Positions 37,594 to 44,801 of a DNA stretch of 64,000 nt are shown here, one piece after another (position 1 is the stretch's first letter; each line of letters opens with the position of its first letter). The stretch spans positions 62,001-126,000 of the forward strand of contig NZ_BDDE01000015.1 of NCBI RefSeq assembly GCF_008327685.1, read 5' to 3'. The DNA comes from Actinomadura sp. K4S16 (lineage in GTDB: Bacteria > Actinomycetota > Actinomycetes > Streptosporangiales > Streptosporangiaceae). The position numbers and the translations under genes were made by a program. The notes beneath the pieces are model-generated. The model had not been told where the DNA came from, made no database searches, and worked only from the letters and a program-made list of their open reading frames with translations.

Positions 37594-38364
37594 TCAGGCG
37601 GACGGGGTGTCCTCGCCCTTGCGCACGATGCCGAGCTTGCTGCCGAGCCACACCAGCGGGTCGTACTTGCGGCCGACGACGCGCTCCTTCATCGGGATCA
37701 GCGCATTGTCGGTGATCTTGATGTGCTCGGGGCAGACCTCGGTGCAGCACTTGGTGATGTTGCAGAAGCCGAGCCCGTGGTCGTCCTGCGCGATGTTGCG
37801 CCGGTCGGCCTGGTCGGCCGGGTGCATCTCCAGCTCCCCGATCCGCATCAGGAAGCGCGGTCCCGCGAACTCGGGCTTGTTCTCCTCGTGGTCACGGATG
37901 ACGTGGCAGACGTTCTGGCACAGGAAGCACTCGATGCACTTGCGGAACTCCTGCGAGCGCTCGACGTCCACCTGCTGCATGCGCAGCTCGCCCGGCTTGG
38001 CGTCGCCCGGGTCGAACGAGGGGATCTCCCGCGCCTTCTCGTAGTTGAACGAGACGTCCGTGACCAGGTCGCGGATCACGGGGAAGGTGCGGACCGGGGT
38101 GACCGTGATGGTCTCGTCCGGGTCGAAGGTCGACATCCGGGTCATGCACAGCAGCCGCGGCATGCCGTTGACCTCCGCGGAGCACGAGCCGCACTTGCCG
38201 GCCTTGCAGTTCCACCGGACGGCGAGGTCGGGCGCCTGCGTGGCCTGCAGCCGGTGGATGATGTCGAGGACGACCTCGCCCTCGTTCACCTCGACCGTGT
38301 AGTCGGTGAGCTCGCCCGCGCCGTCGTCGCCGCGCCAGACCTTGAACTTCGCCTCGTAGCTCAT
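37594..38364 (-). CDS. sdhB: Succinate dehydrogenase iron-sulfur subunit (operon 2)
   Basis: 256 residues. [2Fe-2S] motif CKAGKCGSCS with LLCMTRM, then CIECFLCQNVCHV and CNITKCCTEVCPEHI. Distinct from the operon-1 subunit at 31448, with different cluster spacing. The order anchor-flavoprotein-iron-sulfur and sequence resemble the mycobacterial Sdh1 (Rv0249c-Rv0247c) type. Overlaps sdhA by 4 bases (ATGA). Followed by a strong terminator. Confidence 0.93.
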   Translation of the reverse strand: MSYEAKFKVWRGDDGAGELTDYTVEVNEGEVVLDIIHRLQATQAPDLAVRWNCKAGKCGSCSAEVNGMPRLLCMTRMSTFDPDETITVTPVRTFPVIRDLVTDVSFNYEKAREIPSFDPGDAKPGELRMQQVDVERSQEFRKCIECFLCQNVCHVIRDHEENKPEFAGPRFLMRIGELEMHPADQADRRNIAQDDHGLGFCNITKCCTEVCPEHIKITDNALIPMKERVVGRKYDPLVWLGSKLGIVRKGEDTPSA

Positions 38365-40328
38365 CGGTCGTCCTCCTCGGTCTCCGCGGCGTCGGCGGCG
38401 GCGGGAGCCTGCTCGGCGAGGCGCGCCGGCAGCTCCTCGTCGGTCAGGTACTTCTTCAGCTCGTCGTTCTCGAACAGTTCGAGCAGGTCGGGGCGCATCG
38501 GCGTGAGCGGCTGGCGCTTCAGCTCGACGTGCGGGGCGGACGGGTCGCCGGCCAGCGAGCAGACCAGGTTGATCTTCCGCCACTCCGGCGACATCACCGG
38601 ATAGTCGTCGCGGGTGTGGCCGCCGCGGCTCTCCTGGCGCTCCAGCGCCGCCTTCGCGACCGCCTCGGACACCAGCAGCATGTTGCGCAGGTCGAGCGCG
38701 AGGTGCCAGCCCGGGTGGTAGCCGCGCCCGTCGCCGACCGCGACGGGGTCGACGCTGACGCTCGCGACCCGCTCGCGGAGCTTGCCGAGCGACTCGATGG
38801 CCTGCTCCAGCTCCCCCTCCTTGCGGATGATGCCGACCAGCTCGTTCATCGTCTGCTGCAGCTCGGCGTGGACGGCGTAGGGGTTCTCGCCGCCCTCCCG
38901 CTCGAACGGCGCCAGCGCCTCGGACGTCGCCGCCTCGATCTCGTCGTCCGGGACGGCCGGGCGCGCGGGCAGGGCGTCCACGTACTCCGACGCGCCGAGC
39001 CCGGCCCGGCGGCCGAACACCAGCAGGTCGGACAGCGAGTTGCCGCCGAGCCGGTTCGAGCCGTGCATGCCGCCGGAGACCTCACCGGCCGCGAACAGCC
39101 CGGGGACCTTCGCCGCGCCGGTGTCGGGGTCGACCTCGACCCCGCCCATCACGTAGTGGCAGGTCGGGCCGACCTCCATCGGCTCCTTGGTGATGTCGAC
39201 GTCCGCCAGCTCCTTGAACTGGTGGTACATCGACGGCAGCCGCTTGACGATCTCGGCGGCGCCGCCCGGCATCCGGTCGACGACGGTGAGGAAGACCCCG
39301 CCGTGCGGCGATCCGCGCCCCGCCTTGACCTCGGAGTTGATCGCGCGCGCCACCTCGTCGCGCGGGAGCAGCTCGGGCGGGCGCTTGTTGTTGTCGGGGT
39401 CGTCGTACCAGCGGTCGCCCTCCTCCTCGGTGGTGGCGTACTGGTTCTTGAAGACCTCGGGGATGTAGTCGAACATGAACCGCTTGCCCTCGGAGTTGCG
39501 CAGGACGCCGCGGTCGCCGCGCACCGACTCCGTCACGAGGATGCCCTTGACGGACGGCGGCCAGACCATCCCGGTGGGGTGGAACTGCACGAACTCCATG
39601 TTCAGCAGCGTCCCGCCGGCGAGCAGGGCCAGCGCGTGCCCGTCCCCGGTGTACTCCCAGGAGTTTGACGTGACCTTGAAGGCCTTGCCGATGCCGCCGG
39701 TCGCCAGCACCACCGCGGGCGCCTCGAACACGACGAACCTGCCCGTCTCGCGGACGTAGCCGAACGCGCCGCAGATCCTGCCGTCGGCGTCCTTCAGCAG
39801 CCGGGTGACCGTGGTCTCGGCCCAGACCTTCAGGTTGGCCTCGTAGTCGCCGTGCTCGGCGTGGTCCTCCTGCTGGAGGGCGACGATCTTCTGCTGGGCG
39901 GTGCGGATCAGCTCCAGGCCCGTCCGGTCGCCGACGTGCGCCAGCCGCGGGTACTCGTGCCCGCCGAAGTTGCGCTGGCTGATCTTGCCGTCCTTGGTGC
40001 GGTCGAACAGCGCGCCCCACAGCTCCAGCTCCCAGATGCGCTCCGGGGCCTCCTTGGCGTGCAGCTCCGCCATCCGCCAGCTGTTCATGAACTTGCCGCC
40101 GCGCATGGTGTCGCGGAAGTGGACCATCCAGTTGTCGTTGGCGTTGACGTTGCCCATCGCGGCGGCGGCGCCGCCCTCGGCCATCACCGTGTGGGCCTTG
40201 CCGAACAGCGACTTCGAGATGATCGCGGTCTTCTTGCCCTGGAGGCGCGCCTCGATCGCCGCGCGCAGACCGGCGCCGCCGGCGCCGATCACCACGACGT
40301 CGTACGAGTGCCTCTCGATCTCAGTCAT
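38361..40328 (-). CDS. sdhA: Succinate dehydrogenase flavoprotein (operon 2)
   Basis: 655 residues. FAD motif VIGAGGAGLRAAIEA, covalent-FAD histidine in GKAHTVMAEGG, HPTGMVWPPSVKGIL, and GMHGSNRLGGNSLSDLLVFG. Oxidises succinate or reduces fumarate. This is the second flavoprotein in the window and belongs to the Sdh1-like branch. It overlaps sdhB by 4 bases and lies 12 bases after the membrane-anchor gene. Confidence 0.94.
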   Translation of the reverse strand: MTEIERHSYDVVVIGAGGAGLRAAIEARLQGKKTAIISKSLFGKAHTVMAEGGAAAAMGNVNANDNWMVHFRDTMRGGKFMNSWRMAELHAKEAPERIWELELWGALFDRTKDGKISQRNFGGHEYPRLAHVGDRTGLELIRTAQQKIVALQQEDHAEHGDYEANLKVWAETTVTRLLKDADGRICGAFGYVRETGRFVVFEAPAVVLATGGIGKAFKVTSNSWEYTGDGHALALLAGGTLLNMEFVQFHPTGMVWPPSVKGILVTESVRGDRGVLRNSEGKRFMFDYIPEVFKNQYATTEEEGDRWYDDPDNNKRPPELLPRDEVARAINSEVKAGRGSPHGGVFLTVVDRMPGGAAEIVKRLPSMYHQFKELADVDITKEPMEVGPTCHYVMGGVEVDPDTGAAKVPGLFAAGEVSGGMHGSNRLGGNSLSDLLVFGRRAGLGASEYVDALPARPAVPDDEIEAATSEALAPFEREGGENPYAVHAELQQTMNELVGIIRKEGELEQAIESLGKLRERVASVSVDPVAVGDGRGYHPGWHLALDLRNMLLVSEAVAKAALERQESRGGHTRDDYPVMSPEWRKINLVCSLAGDPSAPHVELKRQPLTPMRPDLLELFENDELKKYLTDEELPARLAEQAPAAADAAETEEDDR

Positions 40329-40340
40329 GATTCCTTGGCC

Positions 40341-41171
40341 TCAGTTGAAGATACGCAGGTCGGAGATGGTGCCGCTGGCCACCAGCGCGACGTACAGGTC
40401 GGCCACCACCAGCGAGCCCAGGGTGATCAGGGCGTAGTTCCCGTGCTGCTGGTTGATCTTGGACACCCAGCCCCACATCCGGTACCGGAACGGGTGCTTG
40501 GAGAAGTTCTTCAGGCGCCCGCCGACGATGTGCCGGCACGAGTGGCACGACAGCGTGTACAGCCAGAGCAGCACCACGTTCGCGACCAGGATGAGCGTGC
40601 CGAGCCCGATGCCGAACCCGCCGTCCTTGCCGTGGAAGGCGCGGGCCGCGTCCCAGGTGTTGATGAGGGAGATCAGCACGGCGGCGATCCAGAAGTACCG
40701 GTGCAGGTTCTGGCCGATCAGGGGGAAGCGGCGCTCACCGGTGTACTTCGCGTGCGGCTCGCGGACCGCGCACGCGGACGGCGCGGCCCAGAACGAGCGG
40801 TAGTAGGCCTTGCGGTAGTAGTAGCACGTCAGCCGGAACAGCAGCAGGAACGGCAGCGAGATCGCCGCGAAGGGGATCCAGCCGCGGGTGCTCGCGGGCA
40901 GGAAGGTGCCGAACTCCGCCGCGTCGCCCGTGTGGCCGTCCGCCGTGACGTTGTTGCAGATCTCGTTCAGGCACGGGGAGTAGAACGGCGTCAGGTAGTG
41001 GAACTCCGGCACGTAGAACGCGGAGCCCCAGAAGGCCCGGACGGTGGCGTACACCACCCAGGCCGTGAAGATCACGAAGGTCGTGACCGGATACAGGCGC
41101 CAGTTGTCCTTGCGGAGGGTGCGTTCCTTGATCTGGGCGCGCGACTTGGCCGGCGCCTCCACAGTGGTCAT
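40341..41171 (-). CDS. Succinate dehydrogenase membrane anchor (operon 2)
   Basis: 276 residues from the ATG at 41171 (MTTVEAPAKSR); an in-frame ATG 42 bases upstream is less likely. Five hydrophobic segments, with YRKAYYRSFW, a CHSCRH motif and histidines in NLHRYFWIAA and NQQHGNYALI that may ligate heme. Matches the position and size of the membrane subunit Rv0249c in mycobacterial sdh1. First gene of the operon; CRP-like sites lie about 200-240 bases upstream. Confidence 0.85.
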   Translation of the reverse strand: MTTVEAPAKSRAQIKERTLRKDNWRLYPVTTFVIFTAWVVYATVRAFWGSAFYVPEFHYLTPFYSPCLNEICNNVTADGHTGDAAEFGTFLPASTRGWIPFAAISLPFLLLFRLTCYYYRKAYYRSFWAAPSACAVREPHAKYTGERRFPLIGQNLHRYFWIAAVLISLINTWDAARAFHGKDGGFGIGLGTLILVANVVLLWLYTLSCHSCRHIVGGRLKNFSKHPFRYRMWGWVSKINQQHGNYALITLGSLVVADLYVALVASGTISDLRIFN

Positions 41172-41368
41172 CGATCGCTCTCCTGAGCTCGGGTCGTCGT
41201 GTCCCCGTACCACGGTCCGCGCGCACCATGCGGCCGTCCGCGCCCCGGTCGCCGGTCGGGCGCCCCCGGCCGGGGCCGCGGGCGCGCGGTCGGCGCCGGT
41301 GCCGCATGCGGGCGGTGACGCCTTGTGTGCGCTTCCAGCGAAGCGACCCTACGCCACCCGCCGGGATC

Positions 41369-41384
41369 TGTGACATACATAACA
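41369..41384. promoter_or_regulatory. CRP-like site, proximal, sdh operon 2
   Basis: TGTGACATACATAACA: TGTGA-N6-TAACA, 9 of 10 consensus positions. About 200 bases before the anchor gene. Confidence 0.45.
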
Positions 41385-41396
41385 AGCAGACCCGGA

Positions 41397-41412
41397 TGTG
41401 AGCCTGACCACA
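41397..41412. promoter_or_regulatory. CRP-like site, distal, sdh operon 2
   Basis: TGTGAGCCTGACCACA: TGTGA-N6-CCACA, 9 of 10 consensus positions, 28 bases from the proximal site. Confidence 0.45.
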
Positions 41413-41471
41413 GACTTTAGCCCGCTCAGGACCCTTTCGCGGCCCCCGGGACCCATAACCAGTCGTTATGA

Positions 41472-42122
41472 TCAAACAGAATCGAGACGAGACCGCTCCG
41501 GCATGACCGTCCGGTCGTCCGATGTCTCCTTCAGTACCGTTCGGGCGAAGTGCGCCTCGGCCTCGCGCGTGCGGCCGGTCCCGTACACCCGCAGCACCTC
41601 GGCGAGGTCGGGAAAGCGGTCGGCGATGAGCGCGGCGGCGGCCTCGATCTCGGCGGCGGACGCCACCTCGCGCAGCAGGGCCTGGACGAGCCGGGCCGGT
41701 TCCGCGGCGCCTCGCCCGCCCGCACGCCCCGCCGGTTCCTCGGGACGCGCCGGCCCGGGCCCCGCCGGAACGCGCCCGGAGGCCGCGCCGCGCATCCCCG
41801 ACGTGGTGGCCGGGGACTCCGCCCTGATCTCCTCCAGCCGTGCCTGGACCTCGGCCGCGGGCAGCGCGTCGAAGGCGGGCCCGGCCACGAGCTCCTCGAC
41901 CGCCATCAGCCGGTGCAGGACCGCCGGGTTGCTGATCTTGGCGCGCTGGCCCGACATGAGCTGGGAGAGCATCGGCGCGGACAGCCCGAGCACGCCGGCG
42001 AGCCCGGACTGCGACATCCCGAGGCGGCCGAGCAGCGGCCGGACGCGGTCGCCGAGCGGCTCGCCGTACCACTCGGTCTGCAGCGCGCGGTTCCGGGCGA
42101 CCGTGTCCTCGGCGACGCTCAC
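41472..42122 (-). CDS. Helix-turn-helix (XRE-like) DNA-binding protein
   Basis: 216 residues from the GTG at 42122, which follows a run of G; a longer frame exists. The HTH at about residues 20-60 contains LGMSQSGLAGVLGLSAPMLS and QLMSGQRAKISNPAVL. A flexible Pro/Gly/Arg-rich middle and a C-terminal helical region (AAAALIADRFPDLAEVLRVY) follow. Divergent from the lipoprotein/OmpA operon. The intergenic region has related TTTGCAT elements on both sides (42150, 42223) that may be its sites. Function inferred from fold only. Confidence 0.8.
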   Translation of the reverse strand: MSVAEDTVARNRALQTEWYGEPLGDRVRPLLGRLGMSQSGLAGVLGLSAPMLSQLMSGQRAKISNPAVLHRLMAVEELVAGPAFDALPAAEVQARLEEIRAESPATTSGMRGAASGRVPAGPGPARPEEPAGRAGGRGAAEPARLVQALLREVASAAEIEAAAALIADRFPDLAEVLRVYGTGRTREAEAHFARTVLKETSDDRTVMPERSRLDSV

Positions 42123-42149
42123 CGCACCCCACCCCCCCCTTGACGATTC

Positions 42150-42234
42150 GCAAATGCAAACGATAGATTCACGGTCGCACATGACGATGCCGTTCCGGAT
42201 GCCATGTTGCCACGGGAAACGCGATTTGCATATG
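42150..42234. promoter_or_regulatory. TTTGCAT-containing elements in the divergent XRE/lipoprotein region
   Basis: GCAAATGCAAACG (42150-42162) and GATTTGCATATG (42223-42234) are oppositely oriented copies of a TTTGCAT core in an unusually A/T-rich stretch. They lie near the two divergent starts and could be an operator pair. Confidence 0.35.
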
Positions 42235-42256
42235 TGATGGATCAGGAGGACCGACG

Positions 42257-42817
42257 ATGGGGCCGACACATCGCCTGGCTGCCGCCGCCGCGGCGGCCCT
42301 GCTCGCCGTGGGCGGCCTGGCCGGCTGCTCGCTGCCCGGGACGGGGTCGTCCTCGTCCGGCGACGGGAGCGGGGGCGCAGAGGGCTCGGTGGGCAAGGCG
42401 AGCTTCGACAACCCAACCAAGCCGGTGGTGCAGGGGACCGTCGACAGCCCCATCGCGCAAGGGGCCAAGGTCGACATCGCCGTCATGGGTCTCAAGGTGA
42501 AGGGGAAGCTCGCCAACCTCACCGTGCGGTTCACGCCGCGCGTCCCGGGCAACCCGGGCCGTCTCGACGCCTACGACCTGAACGGCAAGAACGGCCTCGG
42601 CACCTCGCTGATCGACCCGGTCAACCTCAAGCGGTACGTCGTGGTGAGGGACTCCGGCGACAAGGAGCTCCAGACCCACGAGATCTTCACGCCGATGCCG
42701 AACAACCAGCCCACCCTCTTCTTCTTCTCTTTCGCCGCCCCGCCCGAGAACGTGAAGGCCGTCGACGTGCAGATCGGCTCGTGGCCCGCGTTCCGCGACA
42801 TCCCGGTCCAGCGGTGA
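42257..42817 (+). CDS. Lipoprotein with beta domain
   Basis: 186 residues. Signal peptide with lipobox LAGC (cleavage before the cysteine at about position 24), Ser/Gly linker, then a beta-rich domain with VDIAVMGLKVKGKLANLTV, DPVNLKRYVVVRDSG, PTLFFFSFAAPPENVKAVDV and a closing RDIPV. The domain recurs twice in the OmpA protein at 44802. It is the first gene of a coupled series (4-base overlap with the next). Probably anchored on the outer face of the membrane; function unknown. Confidence 0.75.
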   Translation: MGPTHRLAAAAAAALLAVGGLAGCSLPGTGSSSSGDGSGGAEGSVGKASFDNPTKPVVQGTVDSPIAQGAKVDIAVMGLKVKGKLANLTVRFTPRVPGNPGRLDAYDLNGKNGLGTSLIDPVNLKRYVVVRDSGDKELQTHEIFTPMPNNQPTLFFFSFAAPPENVKAVDVQIGSWPAFRDIPVQR

Positions 42818-43380
42818 GCCGCGCGCGCCGTCCGGCCGTCCTCGCGGGCGCCCTGGCCCTCGTCCTCGCCGTCCCGTCCGTCGCCGGAGCCGACCCCAGC
42901 GTGCCCGACGAGAACCTGGCCCGGAGCGTCCTGTCCCTCAACGCCGGCGCCACCGTGTACGGGATCGACCTGCAGGAAGCGGTGGTCCCCCTGGAGGAGG
43001 AAGACGCCGCCGGGAACCAGGTCACCGTCCGCATCTCGGCGGACGTCCTGTTCGATTTCGGCAAGGCGACGCTCACCGACGCCGCCCGCCGCCGCATAGC
43101 CGGGCTCGCCCCCCGCCTCCGCGACGCCCGGGGCGCCGTCCAGGTGTCCGGGCATTCCGACTCCGTCGGCGAACCCGCCTACAACCTGGCGCTGTCCGAG
43201 CGGCGCGCCGAAGCCGTCAAGGCCGAGCTGGCGAACGCCCTGAAGGGGACGAGCCCGCGGATCGAGGCCAAGGGCTACGGCGAGACCAGGCCCGTCGCCC
43301 CGAACGAGCAGGGCGGCAAGGACGACCCCGCCGGGCGCGCCAAGAACCGCCGCGTCGAGATCACCTACCAGAAGGGATGA
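42814..43380 (+). CDS. OmpA family protein, secreted
   Basis: 188 residues. N-terminal signal peptide (RRPAVLAGALALVLAVPSVAGA). The OmpA/MotB peptidoglycan-binding domain (about 75-188) has DVLFDFGKATLTDAA, SGHSDSVGEPAYNLALSERR and KNRRVEI. In a monoderm actinobacterium such domains are thought to bind peptidoglycan or arabinogalactan, as in mycobacterial ArfA/OmpATb. Overlaps the upstream and downstream genes by 4 bases each, so the three form one translational unit. Confidence 0.85.
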   Translation: MSRARRPAVLAGALALVLAVPSVAGADPSVPDENLARSVLSLNAGATVYGIDLQEAVVPLEEEDAAGNQVTVRISADVLFDFGKATLTDAARRRIAGLAPRLRDARGAVQVSGHSDSVGEPAYNLALSERRAEAVKAELANALKGTSPRIEAKGYGETRPVAPNEQGGKDDPAGRAKNRRVEITYQKG

Positions 43381-44723
43381 GCGCCGTGCGAGGCGACGAC
43401 CGTGCGCATAGGGCCAAACCCGTACGCGGGGCCGAGCTCGCGCGAAGGGCCGACCCCGCGCGAAGGGCCGACCCCGCGCGAAGGGCTGCCTCCACGCAAA
43501 GGGCCCTCTCCCCGCAAAGGGCCCGCTCCACGCAGAGGACCGGCTCCGCGCAGAGGGCCCGCTCCGCGCAGAGGGTCGGCCTTGTGCGGCGCGTGTCGCC
43601 GGGGCTCGCCGTCTTCCTGGCGGCAGGGCTGTTACTGGCCGGGTGCGGCGGCGGGGAGCCGAAGAAGGCCGGCCCCGGCCGGGCGGCCGGAAGGACGGCG
43701 ACGCCGACCTCGGCCGCTCCCACCCCGGAGCCGACGAGCTGCCCCCGCGGCGGCGAGCTGATCAAGGCGGTCGAGATCCCGGCCGTGCACAGCGATCCGG
43801 TGCGGATCCCGGAGACCGCGGTCGGCGGCCAGAGGATCCCGGCCGTGACGATCCCGGGTGTGGACATCCCCGCGCAGCGCGTCCCGGCCCAGTGCGTCGA
43901 GCACAAGCCCGCCCCGGGCGGCTGCCTCGGAGCGATCAGCATTCCGGGGACCTCGATCCCCGGCGTGACGATCCCCGCCGCGCGGATCCCCGGCGTGAAG
44001 GCCCCCGGGATCGACGCCCCGGCGGTCGAGCAGGAGGCCGTGTCGAGCGAGGCGGTCACGCAGCCGGCCGTCACGCAGGACGAGGTCTGCCAGAGCAAGC
44101 CCTCGGAGGAGGGCGAATACGTCAGCTCCGTGTACCGGGCGTCGCTCTACCGCGCGTCCCTCTACCGTGCTTCGGCGTACCGCGCTTCGCTGTACCGCCC
44201 GAGCGCCTGCAACGACAAGAACGAGTGCATACCGTCGGTCACCGTCCCGGGAGTGTCGGTGCCGGGCGTCAGCATCCCGGGCGTCAGCGTCCCCGGGGCG
44301 ACCCTCAAGTCCTACGTGGCCGGGCCGAGCCAGGTCATCAAGGGCGACGACAGCATCGCCTTCAACATCGAGGCGGACGTCCTCTTCGACTTCGGCAAGG
44401 CCGACATCAAGCCCGCCGCGGCGGCCGAGCTGAAGAAGATCGTGGAGTCGCTGGGCAAGGAGGTCCCGGCCGACGCGCCCGTCCAGGTCGACGGCCACAC
44501 CGACGCCAAGGGCGACACGGCGTCCAACCAGGCCCTCTCCGAGCGCCGCGCCAAGGCGATCGCCGACTGGCTGGCCACCGAGGGCGGCATCGACCGGTCC
44601 CGCCTGAAGGCCGCCGGCTACGGCGAGACGAAACCGGCCTTCCCCAACACCAAGCCGGACGGTTCGGACGATCCCGGGGGCCGCGCGAAGAACCGGCGCG
44701 TGGTCATCTCGGCCGCCCGGTGA
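43377..44723 (+). CDS. OmpA family lipoprotein with internal repeats
   Basis: 448 residues if translation begins at the coupled ATG 43377, or 379 from GTG 43584. The second start gives a normal 20-residue signal before the lipobox LAGC (C90 of the long form), whereas the long form would have an 89-residue Arg-rich leader with rare AGG and CGA codons, so 43584 is more likely. The mature part has PxV/IPG repeats (IPGVTIPA, VPGVSVPGVSIPGV), five tandem pentapeptides YRASL/YRASA/YRPSA (residues 253-277), and a C-terminal OmpA domain (DVLFDFGKADIKP, VDGHTDAKGDT, KNRRVVI). Likely a cell-wall-bound structural lipoprotein. Confidence 0.75.
   Translation: MSAVRGDDRAHRAKPVRGAELARRADPARRADPARRAASTQRALSPQRARSTQRTGSAQRARSAQRVGLVRRVSPGLAVFLAAGLLLAGCGGGEPKKAGPGRAAGRTATPTSAAPTPEPTSCPRGGELIKAVEIPAVHSDPVRIPETAVGGQRIPAVTIPGVDIPAQRVPAQCVEHKPAPGGCLGAISIPGTSIPGVTIPAARIPGVKAPGIDAPAVEQEAVSSEAVTQPAVTQDEVCQSKPSEEGEYVSSVYRASLYRASLYRASAYRASLYRPSACNDKNECIPSVTVPGVSVPGVSIPGVSVPGATLKSYVAGPSQVIKGDDSIAFNIEADVLFDFGKADIKPAAAAELKKIVESLGKEVPADAPVQVDGHTDAKGDTASNQALSERRAKAIADWLATEGGIDRSRLKAAGYGETKPAFPNTKPDGSDDPGGRAKNRRVVISAAR
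43439..43582 (+). repeat. Eight tandem 18-base repeats before the OmpA lipoprotein signal
   Basis: Unit consensus about CGCGCRNAGGGCCSRCYC, eight copies with drift, first two identical. Each unit contains an AAGGG or AGAGGG block, similar to a ribosome-binding site. The repeat ends 1 base before the alternative GTG start (43584). May be an untranslated leader or an Arg-rich N-terminal extension. Confidence 0.75.
44133..44207 (+). repeat. Five tandem 15-base coding repeats (YRASL)
   Basis: YRASL, YRASL, YRASA, YRASL, YRPSA in frame within the OmpA lipoprotein. Probably a short solenoid or adhesive stalk segment. Confidence 0.85.
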
Positions 44724-44801
44724 CGTCCCTCACCACTGCGCCCTGCCGGACCCCAAGACCCGCACCCCGCGTCCGCAGAAACCGACTCCGAAAGGCCCCC
44801 C

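Larger units (their letters stand above)
41172..41471. other. Regulatory region of sdh operon 2, 300 bases
   Basis: Between the anchor gene and the stop of the XRE-type gene. Two CRP-like sites lie at 41369-41384 (TGTGA-CATACA-TAACA) and 41397-41412 (TGTGA-GCCTGA-CCACA), 28 bases centre to centre. A GGCCCC-CG-GGACCC variant of the region-5 palindrome (41441-41454) and the inverted repeat CATAAC-CAGTC-GTTATG (41454-41470) follow. The rest is G/C-rich untranslated leader. No gene recognised. Confidence 0.5.

Noticed and set aside
41441..41454. Region-5 palindrome upstream of sdh operon 2
   Set aside because: One mismatch (GGCCCC) and a functionally unrelated neighbour; mentioned as a variant only.
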